Source of the DNA: Actinomyces sp. zg-332 | GTDB taxonomy: Bacteria > Actinomycetota > Actinomycetes > Actinomycetales > Actinomycetaceae | DNA: 64,000 bases | Assembly: GCF_011751945.2 (NCBI RefSeq) | Contig: NZ_CP064951.1 | Coordinates: 806,001-870,000, forward strand | Direction: 5' to 3' | In this document: in pieces, positions 7,859 through 17,440 of the stretch | Position numbering within the stretch: the stretch's first letter is position 1 | Layout of the letters: every line of letters starts with the position of its first letter | The notes under the pieces: generated by a model | What the model was told of the DNA's origin: nothing | What the model saw: only the letters and a program-made list of their open reading frames with translations | Database searches by the model: none | Position numbers and translations under genes: made by a program

Positions 7859-10435
7859 TTAGGAACGCAAAGTTGCTCCAAATAACTTACCTGTTTTCTT
7901 CACAATCTTCTTACGTAGTCCATGGCTTTCTTCAGATGTAATAGTGTGATCAGTACGCAAACGCAAAGCAAATGTCAAAGACTTCTTACCTTCATCTACT
8001 TGATCTCCACGATAAACATCAAATAGTTTCACGTCTTCAATTAAGTCTTTACCACATTGCAAAATTACATCTAAAATTTCACCAGCTGGAATTTGCTCAT
8101 CAACTACTAAAGCAATATCTTCTTTAGCCAGTGGATAAGTTGACACTGCTTTTAGCTGAATAGGGTTATCGCTCTTTTGCTCAATCAAAGCTGATAAATT
8201 AAGCTCAAATATGCAAGTGTTTGTAGGCAAATTATAGTTTTTAGCTACTTTAGGGTGTAGCTGACCAGCATGGCCTATCAAAACTTCAGCATTGCCTTCT
8301 CCAATATAAACACCTGCACAGCGACCTGGGTGGTAAGGTTGATATGCAGCCTGCTTAACTTTTACGGCTACCTGCAAACTATCAGCAATGCGGTAAACAT
8401 AGTCAAGAGCATCAGCCCAATCATATGGCCTTTCAGCACCCAAAATAGTACTTGGAACAGCATTGCCCACAAGCACTCCACCAACATGTGTTGGTTGCTT
8501 TGGTGTAGCTTTGTAAAGAGCTTGAATAGTTTCATCGCTTGGACGGTTTTCAGCTGATGGTAATTCCATAAACTCAACTTCGCTACCGTCGTATACCATG
8601 CCTATTTCGTATATAGCGAAATCAGTATTGCTACGAGAAACGTTACGCACTCCAATCTCAATCAAGCTATCCAAAATACTTGTACGTAAATACGGTTCGT
8701 TTTCTGCGAGCGGGTTGGAAAGTTTGATTGCTTTACGGCGTGTATCTTCTTCATCTAGCTCCATTTTATCCCAAACGTTTGAAACAAAAGGATAAGATAG
8801 AACTTCTGTCATAGCTCCATCAGATAAAGCATTAGAAACTTTCCTCACAGCTTTTTGAGACTTATTCAATCCGCTTTCAGCAAAGGTATTCAAAGGTATT
8901 GATGGAATTTCATCGTACCCAATAAGCCTTGCAATTTCTTCAATCAAACAAGCTGAGTTGTAGATGTCACTCCTCCAAGAAGCAGGACGAACACTAATGG
9001 CTTGATCAGTTTTTTCAACGATTTCACAGCCAATTTGTTCTAGAACACTGTCGATTTGTTCAGCAGTGTATTCAACACCAACTAGTTTTGCAGGTTCATC
9101 ATATTTCATAGTAATCACAAGGGAAGGACAAACAGTGTTCACATCTGTAACACCTTCGTTTACTACCCCACTACCATATTCGACCAGATATTGAACAATT
9201 TTTTGAGCAGCAACATCGGCTAGCAGTGGATCAACTCCACGTTCAAAACGCTTCGAAGCTTGTGTTGGAAGCTTGTGACGACGAGATGTTCTAGCAACTG
9301 ATACTGGGTCAAATTGTGCTGCTTCAACAAGAACGTTAACAGTTGTATCTGTTACTTCTGTTTCAGCGCCACCCATAACTCCAGCTATTCCTAGAACACG
9401 TTTTCCATCTTTTCCATCGCAAATCAATAAGTCTTCGTCCGTTAGAGTGCGCTCGACATCATCTAGTGTAGTTAGTTTTTCACCTTCATGAGCTCTGCGA
9501 ACTACTATTTGAGAATCCAGTTTATCTAAATCATAAATATGGTTTGGCTGTCCTAAATCAAGCATTACATAGTTACTGATGTCAACAATGAAAGATATAG
9601 GGCGCATTCCAGCAAGGGTTAGACGTTCTTTCATCCAATCAGGAGTAGTAGCTTTAGGGTTTATATTATTTACTATGCGTGTAACAAAACGGTTACAACC
9701 AATATTTCCACGTATAGGATTTTTATCATCGACTACAACTTTGAAACCTTTATCGTTTGGTATAGGCAAAGGAGATGGCAAGTTTTTAGCAAGTCCATGA
9801 TCAGTAAATTTAGCACCAGTAGAATGTGAGTATTCCCTAGCAACCCCTCTCATACTGAAACAGTAGCCACGGTCTGGAGTAATGTTTATTTCCAGAGCTT
9901 CTTTGTCTAAGCCCAATAGGGAAATAATGTTTGTTCCAACTGGTGGCACATTACCTTTGCCTAGTAATTCTTCCAGAAGAATGATTCCATCGTGTTCATC
10001 TGATAAACCAAGTTCCCTGCCAGAACAAATCATACCATCAGAAATATGTCCATAAGTTTTACGTGTAGCTATTTCAAAGCCACCTGGTAGCACTGTTCCA
10101 GGTAAACTAACTACTACATAATCGCCTTCAACAAAGTTATGAGCTCCGCAAATAATTGAACGTGAAGGTATATCAGATGGTTCTTTTCCTTCACCTGGCT
10201 GATCATTGTATTCACCAACGTCTACTCGACAGTAGTTTATAGTCTTACCATTTTTTTGTTCCTCTGGAATTCGTTTTACAACTTTACCAACCACTAGAGG
10301 ACCAGTTACAGCCGGAGGCACAATTGACTCTTCTTCTAAACCAACTTTTACAAGATCTTTAGCTAGTTTTTCTACGTCTGTGTCAGGCAAAACTTCAACG
10401 TGGTCTTTTAGCCAATCTAACGATACAAAAGCCAT
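7859..10435 (-). CDS. pheT: Phenylalanine-tRNA ligase beta subunit
   Basis: An 858-residue subunit of the alpha2-beta2 enzyme that charges tRNA-Phe. In order: an N-terminal catalytic-like part, an EMAP-II-type tRNA-binding domain (about 45-155, with ICGAHNFVEGDYVVV), the B3/B4 editing region (TLAGMRPISFIVDISNYVM onward), a B5 domain (about 420-490), a catalytic-core-like domain, and the C-terminal anticodon-binding FDX-ACB domain (last 95 residues, AVSTYPLAKEDIALVV). Full length for the family. It starts one base after the pheS stop, so the two are surely co-translated. Confidence 0.98.
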   Translation of the reverse strand: MAFVSLDWLKDHVEVLPDTDVEKLAKDLVKVGLEEESIVPPAVTGPLVVGKVVKRIPEEQKNGKTINYCRVDVGEYNDQPGEGKEPSDIPSRSIICGAHNFVEGDYVVVSLPGTVLPGGFEIATRKTYGHISDGMICSGRELGLSDEHDGIILLEELLGKGNVPPVGTNIISLLGLDKEALEINITPDRGYCFSMRGVAREYSHSTGAKFTDHGLAKNLPSPLPIPNDKGFKVVVDDKNPIRGNIGCNRFVTRIVNNINPKATTPDWMKERLTLAGMRPISFIVDISNYVMLDLGQPNHIYDLDKLDSQIVVRRAHEGEKLTTLDDVERTLTDEDLLICDGKDGKRVLGIAGVMGGAETEVTDTTVNVLVEAAQFDPVSVARTSRRHKLPTQASKRFERGVDPLLADVAAQKIVQYLVEYGSGVVNEGVTDVNTVCPSLVITMKYDEPAKLVGVEYTAEQIDSVLEQIGCEIVEKTDQAISVRPASWRSDIYNSACLIEEIARLIGYDEIPSIPLNTFAESGLNKSQKAVRKVSNALSDGAMTEVLSYPFVSNVWDKMELDEEDTRRKAIKLSNPLAENEPYLRTSILDSLIEIGVRNVSRSNTDFAIYEIGMVYDGSEVEFMELPSAENRPSDETIQALYKATPKQPTHVGGVLVGNAVPSTILGAERPYDWADALDYVYRIADSLQVAVKVKQAAYQPYHPGRCAGVYIGEGNAEVLIGHAGQLHPKVAKNYNLPTNTCIFELNLSALIEQKSDNPIQLKAVSTYPLAKEDIALVVDEQIPAGEILDVILQCGKDLIEDVKLFDVYRGDQVDEGKKSLTFALRLRTDHTITSEESHGLRKKIVKKTGKLFGATLRS

Positions 10436-10436
10436 T

Positions 10437-11519
10437 CTAGCGTCCCTCCTTAGCTGTTGAGAACTGATGCGTAAATCTTATGTCACCTTCAACAATGTCA
10501 TGCATATCGTTGATTCCATGTCGTAACATCAAAGTTCTTTCTATTCCCATTCCAAAAGCAAAACCTGTATAAATTTCTGGATCTATTCCGCAGGCTTTCA
10601 AAACATTTGGGTTGACCATTCCACAGCCGCCCCATTCTATCCAACCTGGTCCACCTTTCTTTTGTGGGAACCAAAGATCCATTTCGGCACTAGGTTCAGT
10701 GAATGGGAAGAAAGAAGGGCGTAGACGTGTTTTTGCTTCTGGACCAAACATGGCTTTAGCAAAAGCGTCTAGTGTGCCTTTCAAGTTAGCCATTGTCAAG
10801 CCTTTATCAATAGCCAATCCTTCAACTTGATGGAAAACTGGAGTGTGAGTCGCGTCAAGTTCATCTGACCTAAAAACTTTACCTGGACACGCAATATATA
10901 TTGGTGGCTGTTTCTCAAGCATTGTACGAGCTTGAACAGGTGAAGTGTGTGTACGCATAACAAGATTTGATTTTTCAGCTTTACCGTTACCTACACTCAC
11001 TGGGTCAATATAGAAGGTATCTTGCATTTGTCTAGCAGGGTGATCAATGTCAAAGTTTAAAGCATCAAAGTTAAACCACTCGTGTTCGATTTCTGGACCT
11101 TCAGCAATTTGCCAACCGTATGAGGTGAAAAAGTCAGACACTTCTTCCATAAGAACTGTAAGAGGGTGTCTTCCCCCAATATTTCTGCGTCGTAAGTCTA
11201 CTGTTACATCAACTTTTTCGTCCTCTAGCATTTTTAGTTCAGCTAGTTCTTGCACACGCTGTAAGTTTTCATTGTATGAAGCATTTAGTTTTTGCCTAGC
11301 TTGCCCCATAATTTTACCAGCTTTTGCTTTGTCTGCCGGGTCTAATTTACCAATTTGCTTATTAGCATTTACTACGATTGAATTGTCACCTAAATGTTTT
11401 ATCTTAGCTTCTTTTAAGTCATCTAAAGTCATTGCAGCACTAAAGCTTGCACAGCCTTCTTCTATTTCCTGATTAATAGCTTGTTCATCTAGCGGTGAAA
11501 CATTTGTATTTTCAGACAT
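10437..11519 (-). CDS. pheS: Phenylalanine-tRNA ligase alpha subunit
   Basis: A 360-residue class II aminoacyl-tRNA synthetase subunit. An N-terminal coiled coil (about 1-100) binds tRNA. The catalytic domain has motif 2 (VFRSDELDATHTPVFHQVEG) and motif 3 (GFAFGMGIERTLMLRHGI near the end), plus FFPFTEPSAEMD. The start is preceded by GAGGACC. First gene of pheST. I looked for a T-box or leader-peptide attenuator upstream and saw none. Confidence 0.98.
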   Translation of the reverse strand: MSENTNVSPLDEQAINQEIEEGCASFSAAMTLDDLKEAKIKHLGDNSIVVNANKQIGKLDPADKAKAGKIMGQARQKLNASYNENLQRVQELAELKMLEDEKVDVTVDLRRRNIGGRHPLTVLMEEVSDFFTSYGWQIAEGPEIEHEWFNFDALNFDIDHPARQMQDTFYIDPVSVGNGKAEKSNLVMRTHTSPVQARTMLEKQPPIYIACPGKVFRSDELDATHTPVFHQVEGLAIDKGLTMANLKGTLDAFAKAMFGPEAKTRLRPSFFPFTEPSAEMDLWFPQKKGGPGWIEWGGCGMVNPNVLKACGIDPEIYTGFAFGMGIERTLMLRHGINDMHDIVEGDIRFTHQFSTAKEGR

Positions 11520-11706
11520 TTATCTCGGTCCTCTTATACTGATTTTTAACATACCTATATATGATACTATTTTCTATGTTTTTATATCTAGTTTGTATAA
11601 GAATTTTCACCACTTTATTACTATATTCTTATATATTTACTGCTTTTCTTCTCAACTAGTATCTAAACTGGTATGCTTTTAGAAATTTAAAGCACTAGGA
11701 GTAACT

Positions 11707-12216
11707 ATGAAACTAAAGAGGATTGAAGAATGCTCATTGGAAATGGTAAGAGAGTATAAAGATGTCTTCACTAAAAACAGTGCTTCAATACATGGTGGTT
11801 TCTTCCTGGAAAAATTTGATGATTTGAATAAATGGGCTGAATATGAACGTTTAGTCGAGTTAGGACAAACTGAGTGGATACCAAGTACTACGTTGTTTTA
11901 TGTTGATGAATCCTTGGGAAAAATAGTTGGCATTATATCTATTCGCCATAATATAGAGTTTGAACCTTTGAATAAGTATTATGGTCACATTGGTTACAGC
12001 ATTCACCCTGATTTTAGGCGTTTAGGTCATGCTAAAGCAATGCTTGAGAAAACTTTACCTATTTGCAAAGAACTTGGTATTGAAAGAGTCTTGATTACGT
12101 GTGTAAAAGACAATGTTGCTAGCTATAAAACTATAGAAGCAAACGGTGGAGTTTTAGAATCGATAGTTGACGTACCTAATGATACCCCTCATAGGCGTTA
12201 TTGGATAAATCTTTAA
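11707..12216 (+). CDS. GNAT-family N-acetyltransferase
   Basis: A 169-residue protein with the GNAT fold. Residues about 90-125 contain GHIGYSIHPDFRRLGHAKAM, which holds the acetyl-CoA pyrophosphate loop (RRLGHA), followed by VLITCVKDNVASYKTIEANG, typical of the C-terminal motif B. It resembles YhbS/RimJ-like predicted acetyltransferases. Substrate unknown. Good ribosome site (CTAGGAGT). It stands alone between pheS and the ABC genes and ends at a shared terminator. Confidence 0.85.
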   Translation: MKLKRIEECSLEMVREYKDVFTKNSASIHGGFFLEKFDDLNKWAEYERLVELGQTEWIPSTTLFYVDESLGKIVGIISIRHNIEFEPLNKYYGHIGYSIHPDFRRLGHAKAMLEKTLPICKELGIERVLITCVKDNVASYKTIEANGGVLESIVDVPNDTPHRRYWINL

Positions 12217-12303
12217 CAACACTTAATTTTTATAACTATAGAAAACTTTTACTTTTTTCTTATTCCCTATATAACTTGTCATAGTATATGTTTTTTACTA
12301 AGA

Positions 12304-12344
12304 AAAATGGCTTTAGGACACACTTAATGCACTAAAGCCATTTT
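12304..12344. terminator. Bidirectional terminator
   Basis: AAAATGGCTTTAG at 12304-12316 pairs with CTAAAGCCATTTT at 12332-12344, with T runs on both sides. It separates the convergent GNAT and ABC permease genes. Confidence 0.85.
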
Positions 12345-12355
12345 GTTTTTATGTA

Positions 12356-13450
12356 TTATATTTTCCTATGTTTCTTTAGCACTATTACATTTAATACAAT
12401 AAAGACTATTATGAATGTTAGTAATGGTAAGATATCAACGATTACTGTGTCTATTCCTTTTCCATATATAATTACTTCTTGTAAAGCATTAGCAGTATAT
12501 TTTAGTGGTAGAATATAACTTACTTTTTCCCAAAAATCTGGTAAGTCGAATAATCCACATAAGAATAGTTGTGGAAGTATTACCATAGGAATGGATTGTA
12601 TAAATTGGAATTCGTTTCTTGCTAAGTTTGACATAAGTAGCCCTAGTGATAAAGAAGTTAGAGCTGTCAAAAAGTTTATTCCAAATACTAATAATACATT
12701 TCCTTTATTATCTAGCCCTAATACGTATATTGAATATAAAACTAATATTAGAGTTTGTATAAAAGCTACAATAGAAAATCCAAAAACATAACCAAGAATT
12801 ATTTCATATCTTTTTATTGGTGTTGTCAGTATCTTTTCCAGTGTTCCACTAGTGCGTTCACGTAAGAAATTAATTCCTCCGATTAGGTATACTAGGAAAA
12901 ATACTAAAATTCCAATAATTGCACTTGCAAATTTTTCAAATAAACTTGTATTAGAGTTTCCAAATAAATACTTTACTTTTAGCGTGCTTTTACTGTTTTG
13001 TAAATTTTCCAAGAAAATCTTGCTTTCAGGACCTTTTAAAAGTTTAGTTATTTGAGTTTTTGCTTCGCTTTGGGCTTGTTTAGCTATAGATTTTTGAACT
13101 ATTCCAGTAGCTATTTGAGATTTAGTATTATATGCGTTAGTGTACAATACAGCATTATACTTTTCATCTATTTTAATAGCTAAATCTATTTCGTTTTCCT
13201 CTGATAGCTTTTTTATCTCACTTTCTTTTAGTTTACTTACCTTGACTTTAGGATCTTTACTACTTGTTATATCTTCAATAATAGCTTTGGGAGAGGCAAC
13301 TACACCTATTTTGATTTCATCGTAATTAACACTAGTAATTGAGTAGAGCAAAGATAAAATTAAAATTGGAGCGAAAAGTACTAACCCAATAGTTCTTTTA
13401 TCGTTTTTAATCTCGTTTAATACTTTTAAACATACATTTATGGAGTTCAT
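12356..13450 (-). CDS. ABC-2 type exporter permease
   Basis: A 364-residue membrane protein of the ABC-2 class. There is one membrane segment near residues 22-42, then an external domain of about 130 residues, then five membrane segments in the C-terminal half. The conserved ABC-2 stretch FLRERTSGTLEKILTTPIKR (about 196-215) is present. Its start codon overlaps the ATPase stop by one base (TAATG), so the two are translationally coupled. The pair probably exports a drug, lipid or peptide. A TetR gene reads away from it. Confidence 0.88.
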   Translation of the reverse strand: MNSINVCLKVLNEIKNDKRTIGLVLFAPILILSLLYSITSVNYDEIKIGVVASPKAIIEDITSSKDPKVKVSKLKESEIKKLSEENEIDLAIKIDEKYNAVLYTNAYNTKSQIATGIVQKSIAKQAQSEAKTQITKLLKGPESKIFLENLQNSKSTLKVKYLFGNSNTSLFEKFASAIIGILVFFLVYLIGGINFLRERTSGTLEKILTTPIKRYEIILGYVFGFSIVAFIQTLILVLYSIYVLGLDNKGNVLLVFGINFLTALTSLSLGLLMSNLARNEFQFIQSIPMVILPQLFLCGLFDLPDFWEKVSYILPLKYTANALQEVIIYGKGIDTVIVDILPLLTFIIVFIVLNVIVLKKHRKI

Positions 13451-14205
13451 TATTTTCCATCCTTTTCGATGTAGTATATAAACATATCTTCTATTGAGTC
13501 TGTATTAGTTTTTTCTAGTAAGTTTTCAGGACTATCGTTAGCGACTAAATGTCCAGAATGTAGTAAAAGTAACTTTGAACAAGCATTTATTTCATCCATA
13601 ACATGTGTTGTAACAATTATACTTTTACCTTCATTTTTAAGTCGTATGATTTCTTGCCAAATTCTTTTTCGTAAAACCGGGTCTATTCCAACAGTCGGCT
13701 CGTCTAGAATAATAATTTCAGGATCGTGTATAAGTGTTATCGCAAATGCTAACCGCTTTTTCATTCCACCTGAGTATGTTAATACTTGTTTTTCTAAATG
13801 CTGTGTCAAACCTAGTAAATCTGCTAAGTATTCAATTCTTTCTTCAAGTACTTTGGGAGATATTTTATAGAATTTCCCAAAAAATTTTAAATGCTGTCTA
13901 CCGGTTAAATAATCATATAGGGATGAGGACTGTGCCATATAACCAATTTTTGAGAGCATGTTTAAATCATTTAACTCTTGAGAAAATACTTTTACACTGC
14001 CATAGTTAGGCTTTTCCATTCCTAATATGCTTCGAATAAGTGTAGTTTTACCACAACCAGACGGTCCGAGAATGCAAATAATTTCCCCACTGTCTAAATC
14101 AAAAGATATGTTTTCTAAAACTGGCACATCACCATATTTTTTAGTTATCTCTTTTACTTCCAAAACTTTATTCTGAAGATTTTTTTCAATATCTTTACTA
14201 AGCAT
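13450..14205 (-). CDS. ABC transporter ATP-binding protein
   Basis: A 251-residue nucleotide-binding subunit. Walker A is GPSGCGKTT (about 48-56), the signature is YSGGMKKR (Tyr in place of the usual Leu), Walker B is IIILDEPTVG, and the switch His lies in VTTHVMDE. It energises the ABC-2 permease encoded directly downstream. Divergent from the TetR-type gene at 14314, a common layout for a drug-responsive exporter. Confidence 0.93.
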   Translation of the reverse strand: MLSKDIEKNLQNKVLEVKEITKKYGDVPVLENISFDLDSGEIICILGPSGCGKTTLIRSILGMEKPNYGSVKVFSQELNDLNMLSKIGYMAQSSSLYDYLTGRQHLKFFGKFYKISPKVLEERIEYLADLLGLTQHLEKQVLTYSGGMKKRLAFAITLIHDPEIIILDEPTVGIDPVLRKRIWQEIIRLKNEGKSIIVTTHVMDEINACSKLLLLHSGHLVANDSPENLLEKTNTDSIEDMFIYYIEKDGK

Positions 14206-14313
14206 ATTGCATCCTTTAAATCAAACATAGTGTTGTATAATATTATTGTCTACTTATTAGGATTTTAATCAACCAACAAACTGTTGTATTTTTGTAGGTA
14301 AGAGAGCTAAGAA

Positions 14314-14904
14314 ATGAAAAAGAAATCGAATATAACAGCACAAACTAAAGCAAAAATAGTTAAGACCTTCATTAAACTATGTTTGGAGGAAAAACCTAAT
14401 AAAATAACTGTCACAAAAATTATCGCGAAAGCAAAATATAATAGATCAACTTTTTATGAGTATTTCCAAAGTATAGATGATTTATATTCACAGATTGAAC
14501 AGGAATTACTTGAAAGAATAGAATTTCTTATAAAAGAAACCCATACAAATATTATAAATAATAAAGGTAGAGCCTTAAATGAAAGGCCTTATAAAACTAT
14601 AGCTTTATACACTAACGCATTGATACGATACAGCGGGAACCCTGCTTTAGTAACTAAAATCAAAAAAATAGTAAAACGAGTTTTAATAGATACCTACGAC
14701 ACAAAAAGTATTAATAACATTTCAAATAACTATGTGATGGAATTTGTTATAAACGGAATGATTGGAGTATATATTCATTGGGCTAACAGTAAATTTGATT
14801 TGAAAGTACATGAATTAAAGAAAATAATGCTACCTTTCATAATGGTTCTGACAAACAGTTTATTGGAAGAAAAGAACCCTCATTATAAGGAAAGTGTTTT
14901 ATAA
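14314..14904 (+). CDS. TetR-family transcriptional regulator
   Basis: A 196-residue protein. The N-terminal helix-turn-helix (about 9-58) reads KITVTKIIAKAKYNRSTFYE followed by YFQSIDDLYSQIE, the TetR pattern. The C-terminal part is helical with an aromatic GVYIHWANSKFD region like the TetR C-terminal domain of drug-responsive members. It is divergent from the ABC exporter pair across 108 bases, which is where its operator would lie. I see only a short imperfect dyad (CAAC/GTTG near 14271-14286) there. It probably represses the ABC genes. Confidence 0.85.
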   Translation: MKKKSNITAQTKAKIVKTFIKLCLEEKPNKITVTKIIAKAKYNRSTFYEYFQSIDDLYSQIEQELLERIEFLIKETHTNIINNKGRALNERPYKTIALYTNALIRYSGNPALVTKIKKIVKRVLIDTYDTKSINNISNNYVMEFVINGMIGVYIHWANSKFDLKVHELKKIMLPFIMVLTNSLLEEKNPHYKESVL

Positions 14905-14962
14905 TTGTACAAGTACAAACATAACAATTTTGCATAAATATTCGATATATATTTACAAAAAG

Positions 14963-15020
14963 GAAGAAAATTTACATATTTTTCGCATATATGAAGAAAA
15001 GTTTACGTATTATGCATATA
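14963..15020 (+). repeat. Two imperfect direct repeats before nadE
   Basis: The first copy at 14963-14991 and the second at 14993-15020 both start GAAGAAAA, continue with TTTACRTATT and end GCATATA. They are offset by 30 bases, about three helical turns, and run up to the -10 box of nadE. A partial third copy may lie just before. They may be binding sites for a regulator of NAD synthesis. Inference only. Confidence 0.5.
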
Positions 15021-15022
15021 AT
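15017..15022 (+). promoter_or_regulatory. -10 box for leaderless nadE
   Basis: A perfect TATAAT lies six bases before the ATG at 15029. Transcription would start on the A of the ATG. No ribosome site is present. The -35 region is not clear and overlaps the direct repeats. Confidence 0.55.
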
Positions 15023-15028
15023 TAGTGT

Positions 15029-16609
15029 ATGACTTTACGAATAAATATTACTCAAATAGATTCTACGGTCGGTGATTTAAAAGGCAACATCGACTTGATT
15101 GTTAACTCTATCTCTAAAACGATAGATTTAAATACTCGTATTGTGCTACTGCCTTTTAACGCTATAACAGGTACTCCTTTAGGTAGTCTACTAAATGTAA
15201 AGTCTTTTACTGAATCATTCCATATATATTTGAGGAAATTGGCTTCTAAATTACTTGAGAATAATCTAGGCGGAATTCACGTAATATTTATAAGTAATAA
15301 CTTCTACGAAAATCCTAAAGATAAATGCCTTATCGATATATGTATGGGTAAAGTCGAATTTGAAGTAATTGACCCATGTCTTGGCTATAAAATTTTTGAA
15401 TATGAAAAGCATAAGATAGCTATTTGTCACTCAAGTGTTAGCAAAGAAATTTTAGAAGATTCACCAAATATAGTATTAGTTTCAAGTAACAGCGAATATG
15501 TTATAGATAAAGACTTTAATAATAAAAACTACTATTTAGCTTTATCTAAAAAACTAAAAGCAACAGTTCTAAAAGCTAATATGGCAGGAGCTAGTGACTA
15601 TCATATTTTCCCAGGAGCATCTTATGTTGCGGTAAATGGACATTTACAAGCTGAAGCACTTTGGTTTGATGAAGACAATATATCAGTCTTGTTTGACGAT
15701 AAGTATGTAGAAACTGACCAAATTAGCGCAAGTAGAGCAAATATGCAAATTTCTAAACCTGAACAAGCATATAGAGCATGTTTGACAGGTTTAAATTCCT
15801 ATATGAAAAAAAATGGCTTTAAAAAAATTATTATAGGGCTTTCTGGCGGTATAGACTCAGCCTTGGTCGCTTCTATGGCTGCTGATTGTATCGGCGGAAA
15901 AAATGTATATGCACTATCATTGCCATCTAAATATTCTTCTCAGCATTCAATTGATGATGCTAAAGAAAGCGTAAAAGCTAATGGGTTCAACTACGATATA
16001 ATAGACATTTGGCCTATAGTTGAAAGTTATGATCAAGTCTTAGAGCTAAACGGGTTAACTGAAGAAAACTTACAGTCTAGAGTTAGAGCTAATATATTGA
16101 TGGCTCTAGCTAATGACATGAATGCTTTACTAGTTGCTAATGGCAACAAGTCTGAAGGGGCTGTAGGATACTTCACTATGTATGGAGATAGTGCTGGTGG
16201 ATATGCTCCTATAAGAGACTGCTACAAAACTCTGGTATGGGAAATGGCAAAGTGGCGTAATAAACTAGCTGAAGAATACAATCAGCCCGTACCTATACCG
16301 CTTTCTTCTATAAATAAAGAGCCGTCTGCTGAGCTGAGCGAAAATCAAAAAGACAGCGATAGTTTGCCACAGTATGCTATCTTAGATTCTATACTTGAAA
16401 ACTATATAGATAAAAATCTTTCAGCTAATCAAATAGCTGATTTAGGGTATGATATAAGCACAGTAAACTCCGTTCTAAAATTGGTAAAACAAAATGAATG
16501 GAAACGAAGCCAATATCCTACTGGGCCGCGTATTACCTCTACTTTTTTTGGAGTAGACAGAAAAATACCTATAACAAATAGGTGGAGTGAAGAAAATTCA
16601 GGAGTATAA
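15029..16609 (+). CDS. nadE: NAD+ synthetase with degenerate glutaminase domain
   Basis: A 526-residue protein with the two-domain layout of glutamine-dependent NAD+ synthetase. The C-terminal synthetase (about 250-526) is intact, with the PP-loop GLSGGIDSALVASMAAD and NGNKSEGAVGYFTMYGDSAG, ending IPITNRW. It should amidate nicotinic acid adenine dinucleotide. The N-terminal nitrilase-like domain (1-235) aligns over its ends (NITQIDSTVGDLKGNID) but lacks catalytic parts. The usual Glu of the PELxLTGYPP segment is Phe43 (LLPFNAITGTPLG, read directly in the DNA). The segment with the catalytic Lys (K..LPNYGVFDE) is missing. Only a Cys equivalent (Cys133 in AICHSS) remains. The enzyme probably uses free ammonia. 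panB follows after three bases. Confidence 0.9.
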   Translation: MTLRINITQIDSTVGDLKGNIDLIVNSISKTIDLNTRIVLLPFNAITGTPLGSLLNVKSFTESFHIYLRKLASKLLENNLGGIHVIFISNNFYENPKDKCLIDICMGKVEFEVIDPCLGYKIFEYEKHKIAICHSSVSKEILEDSPNIVLVSSNSEYVIDKDFNNKNYYLALSKKLKATVLKANMAGASDYHIFPGASYVAVNGHLQAEALWFDEDNISVLFDDKYVETDQISASRANMQISKPEQAYRACLTGLNSYMKKNGFKKIIIGLSGGIDSALVASMAADCIGGKNVYALSLPSKYSSQHSIDDAKESVKANGFNYDIIDIWPIVESYDQVLELNGLTEENLQSRVRANILMALANDMNALLVANGNKSEGAVGYFTMYGDSAGGYAPIRDCYKTLVWEMAKWRNKLAEEYNQPVPIPLSSINKEPSAELSENQKDSDSLPQYAILDSILENYIDKNLSANQIADLGYDISTVNSVLKLVKQNEWKRSQYPTGPRITSTFFGVDRKIPITNRWSEENSGV

Positions 16610-16612
16610 ACG

Positions 16613-17419
16613 ATGACTATTAAAAAACCAATTAGATTAAGTTTATCTTGCCTAAAAAAAGCCAAAGAAGAGGGTCGCAAAATTACTATGCTAACCGCAT
16701 ACGACGCATTAACTGCTTCAATTTTTGATGATGCAGGCATCGATGGATTATTAGTTGGTGATTCAATAGGTAACGTTCATCTAGGCTACGACACAACCCT
16801 TGCTGTCACAGTTGAGGATATGGTACGTGCAACTGAAGCTGTTTTTAGAGGAACTAAGCGTTGTTTCATCGTTGCTGATTTGCCTTTCGGATCATATGAA
16901 AACACTCCGGAACAAGCTTTCGAGTCTGCTGTAGAACTAATTAAAGCTGGAGCAAGTGCTGTAAAGCTTGAAGGTGGTGCTCGTATGGCTGAGCATATCA
17001 AGAAGCTTACAACTTATGGCATTCCTGTTATTGCTCACATTGGTTTCACTCCACAATCTGAAAACGTCATTGGTGGTAAAAAAATCCAAGGTAAGACACA
17101 GCTAGAAGCTGAAGCTATCGTAAATGATGCTAAGGTCGCAGAAGATTCTGGAGCAAGTGCTATTTTGCTAGAAATGATTCCTTCATCGGTTACAAGCTGG
17201 ATTCAAGAAGTAATTTCAATTCCAACAATAGGTATTGGAGCCGGTAGTGACACTGATGCGCAGATTCTAGTTTGGGCAGATATGGCAGGTATGACTGAGT
17301 GGAGTCCAAGTTTTGCTAAGCAATTCGGTGACTTGGGTGCTCAGCTACATCGTGCTACATCAAACTATATCGAGGAAGTTCGTGAAGGAACATTCCCATC
17401 TGAAAAATACAGCTTCTAA
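16613..17419 (+). CDS. panB: 3-methyl-2-oxobutanoate hydroxymethyltransferase
   Basis: A 268-residue TIM-barrel enzyme that makes ketopantoate for pantothenate and CoA synthesis. Typical motifs are present: MLTAYDALTASIFDDAGID, the metal ligands in LLVGDSIGN and ADLPFGSY, AVKLEGG, IPVIAHIGFTPQS and the catalytic Glu in ILLEMIP, followed by IPTIGIGAG. Full family length. It starts three bases after the nadE stop, so both cofactor genes share a transcript, closed by a hairpin at 17441. No panC lies nearby. Confidence 0.97.
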   Translation: MTIKKPIRLSLSCLKKAKEEGRKITMLTAYDALTASIFDDAGIDGLLVGDSIGNVHLGYDTTLAVTVEDMVRATEAVFRGTKRCFIVADLPFGSYENTPEQAFESAVELIKAGASAVKLEGGARMAEHIKKLTTYGIPVIAHIGFTPQSENVIGGKKIQGKTQLEAEAIVNDAKVAEDSGASAILLEMIPSSVTSWIQEVISIPTIGIGAGSDTDAQILVWADMAGMTEWSPSFAKQFGDLGAQLHRATSNYIEEVREGTFPSEKYSF

Positions 17420-17440
17420 TATAAAATATTCACTAATCGT

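Noticed and set aside
11520-11706. T-box or leader-peptide attenuator before pheST
   Set aside because: No T-box sequence, no Phe-rich leader peptide and no terminator/antiterminator pair was found.
14963-15020. Two similar units before nadE as a mini CRISPR array
   Set aside because: The copies are directly adjacent with no spacers, AT-rich and in a promoter; no cas genes are nearby.
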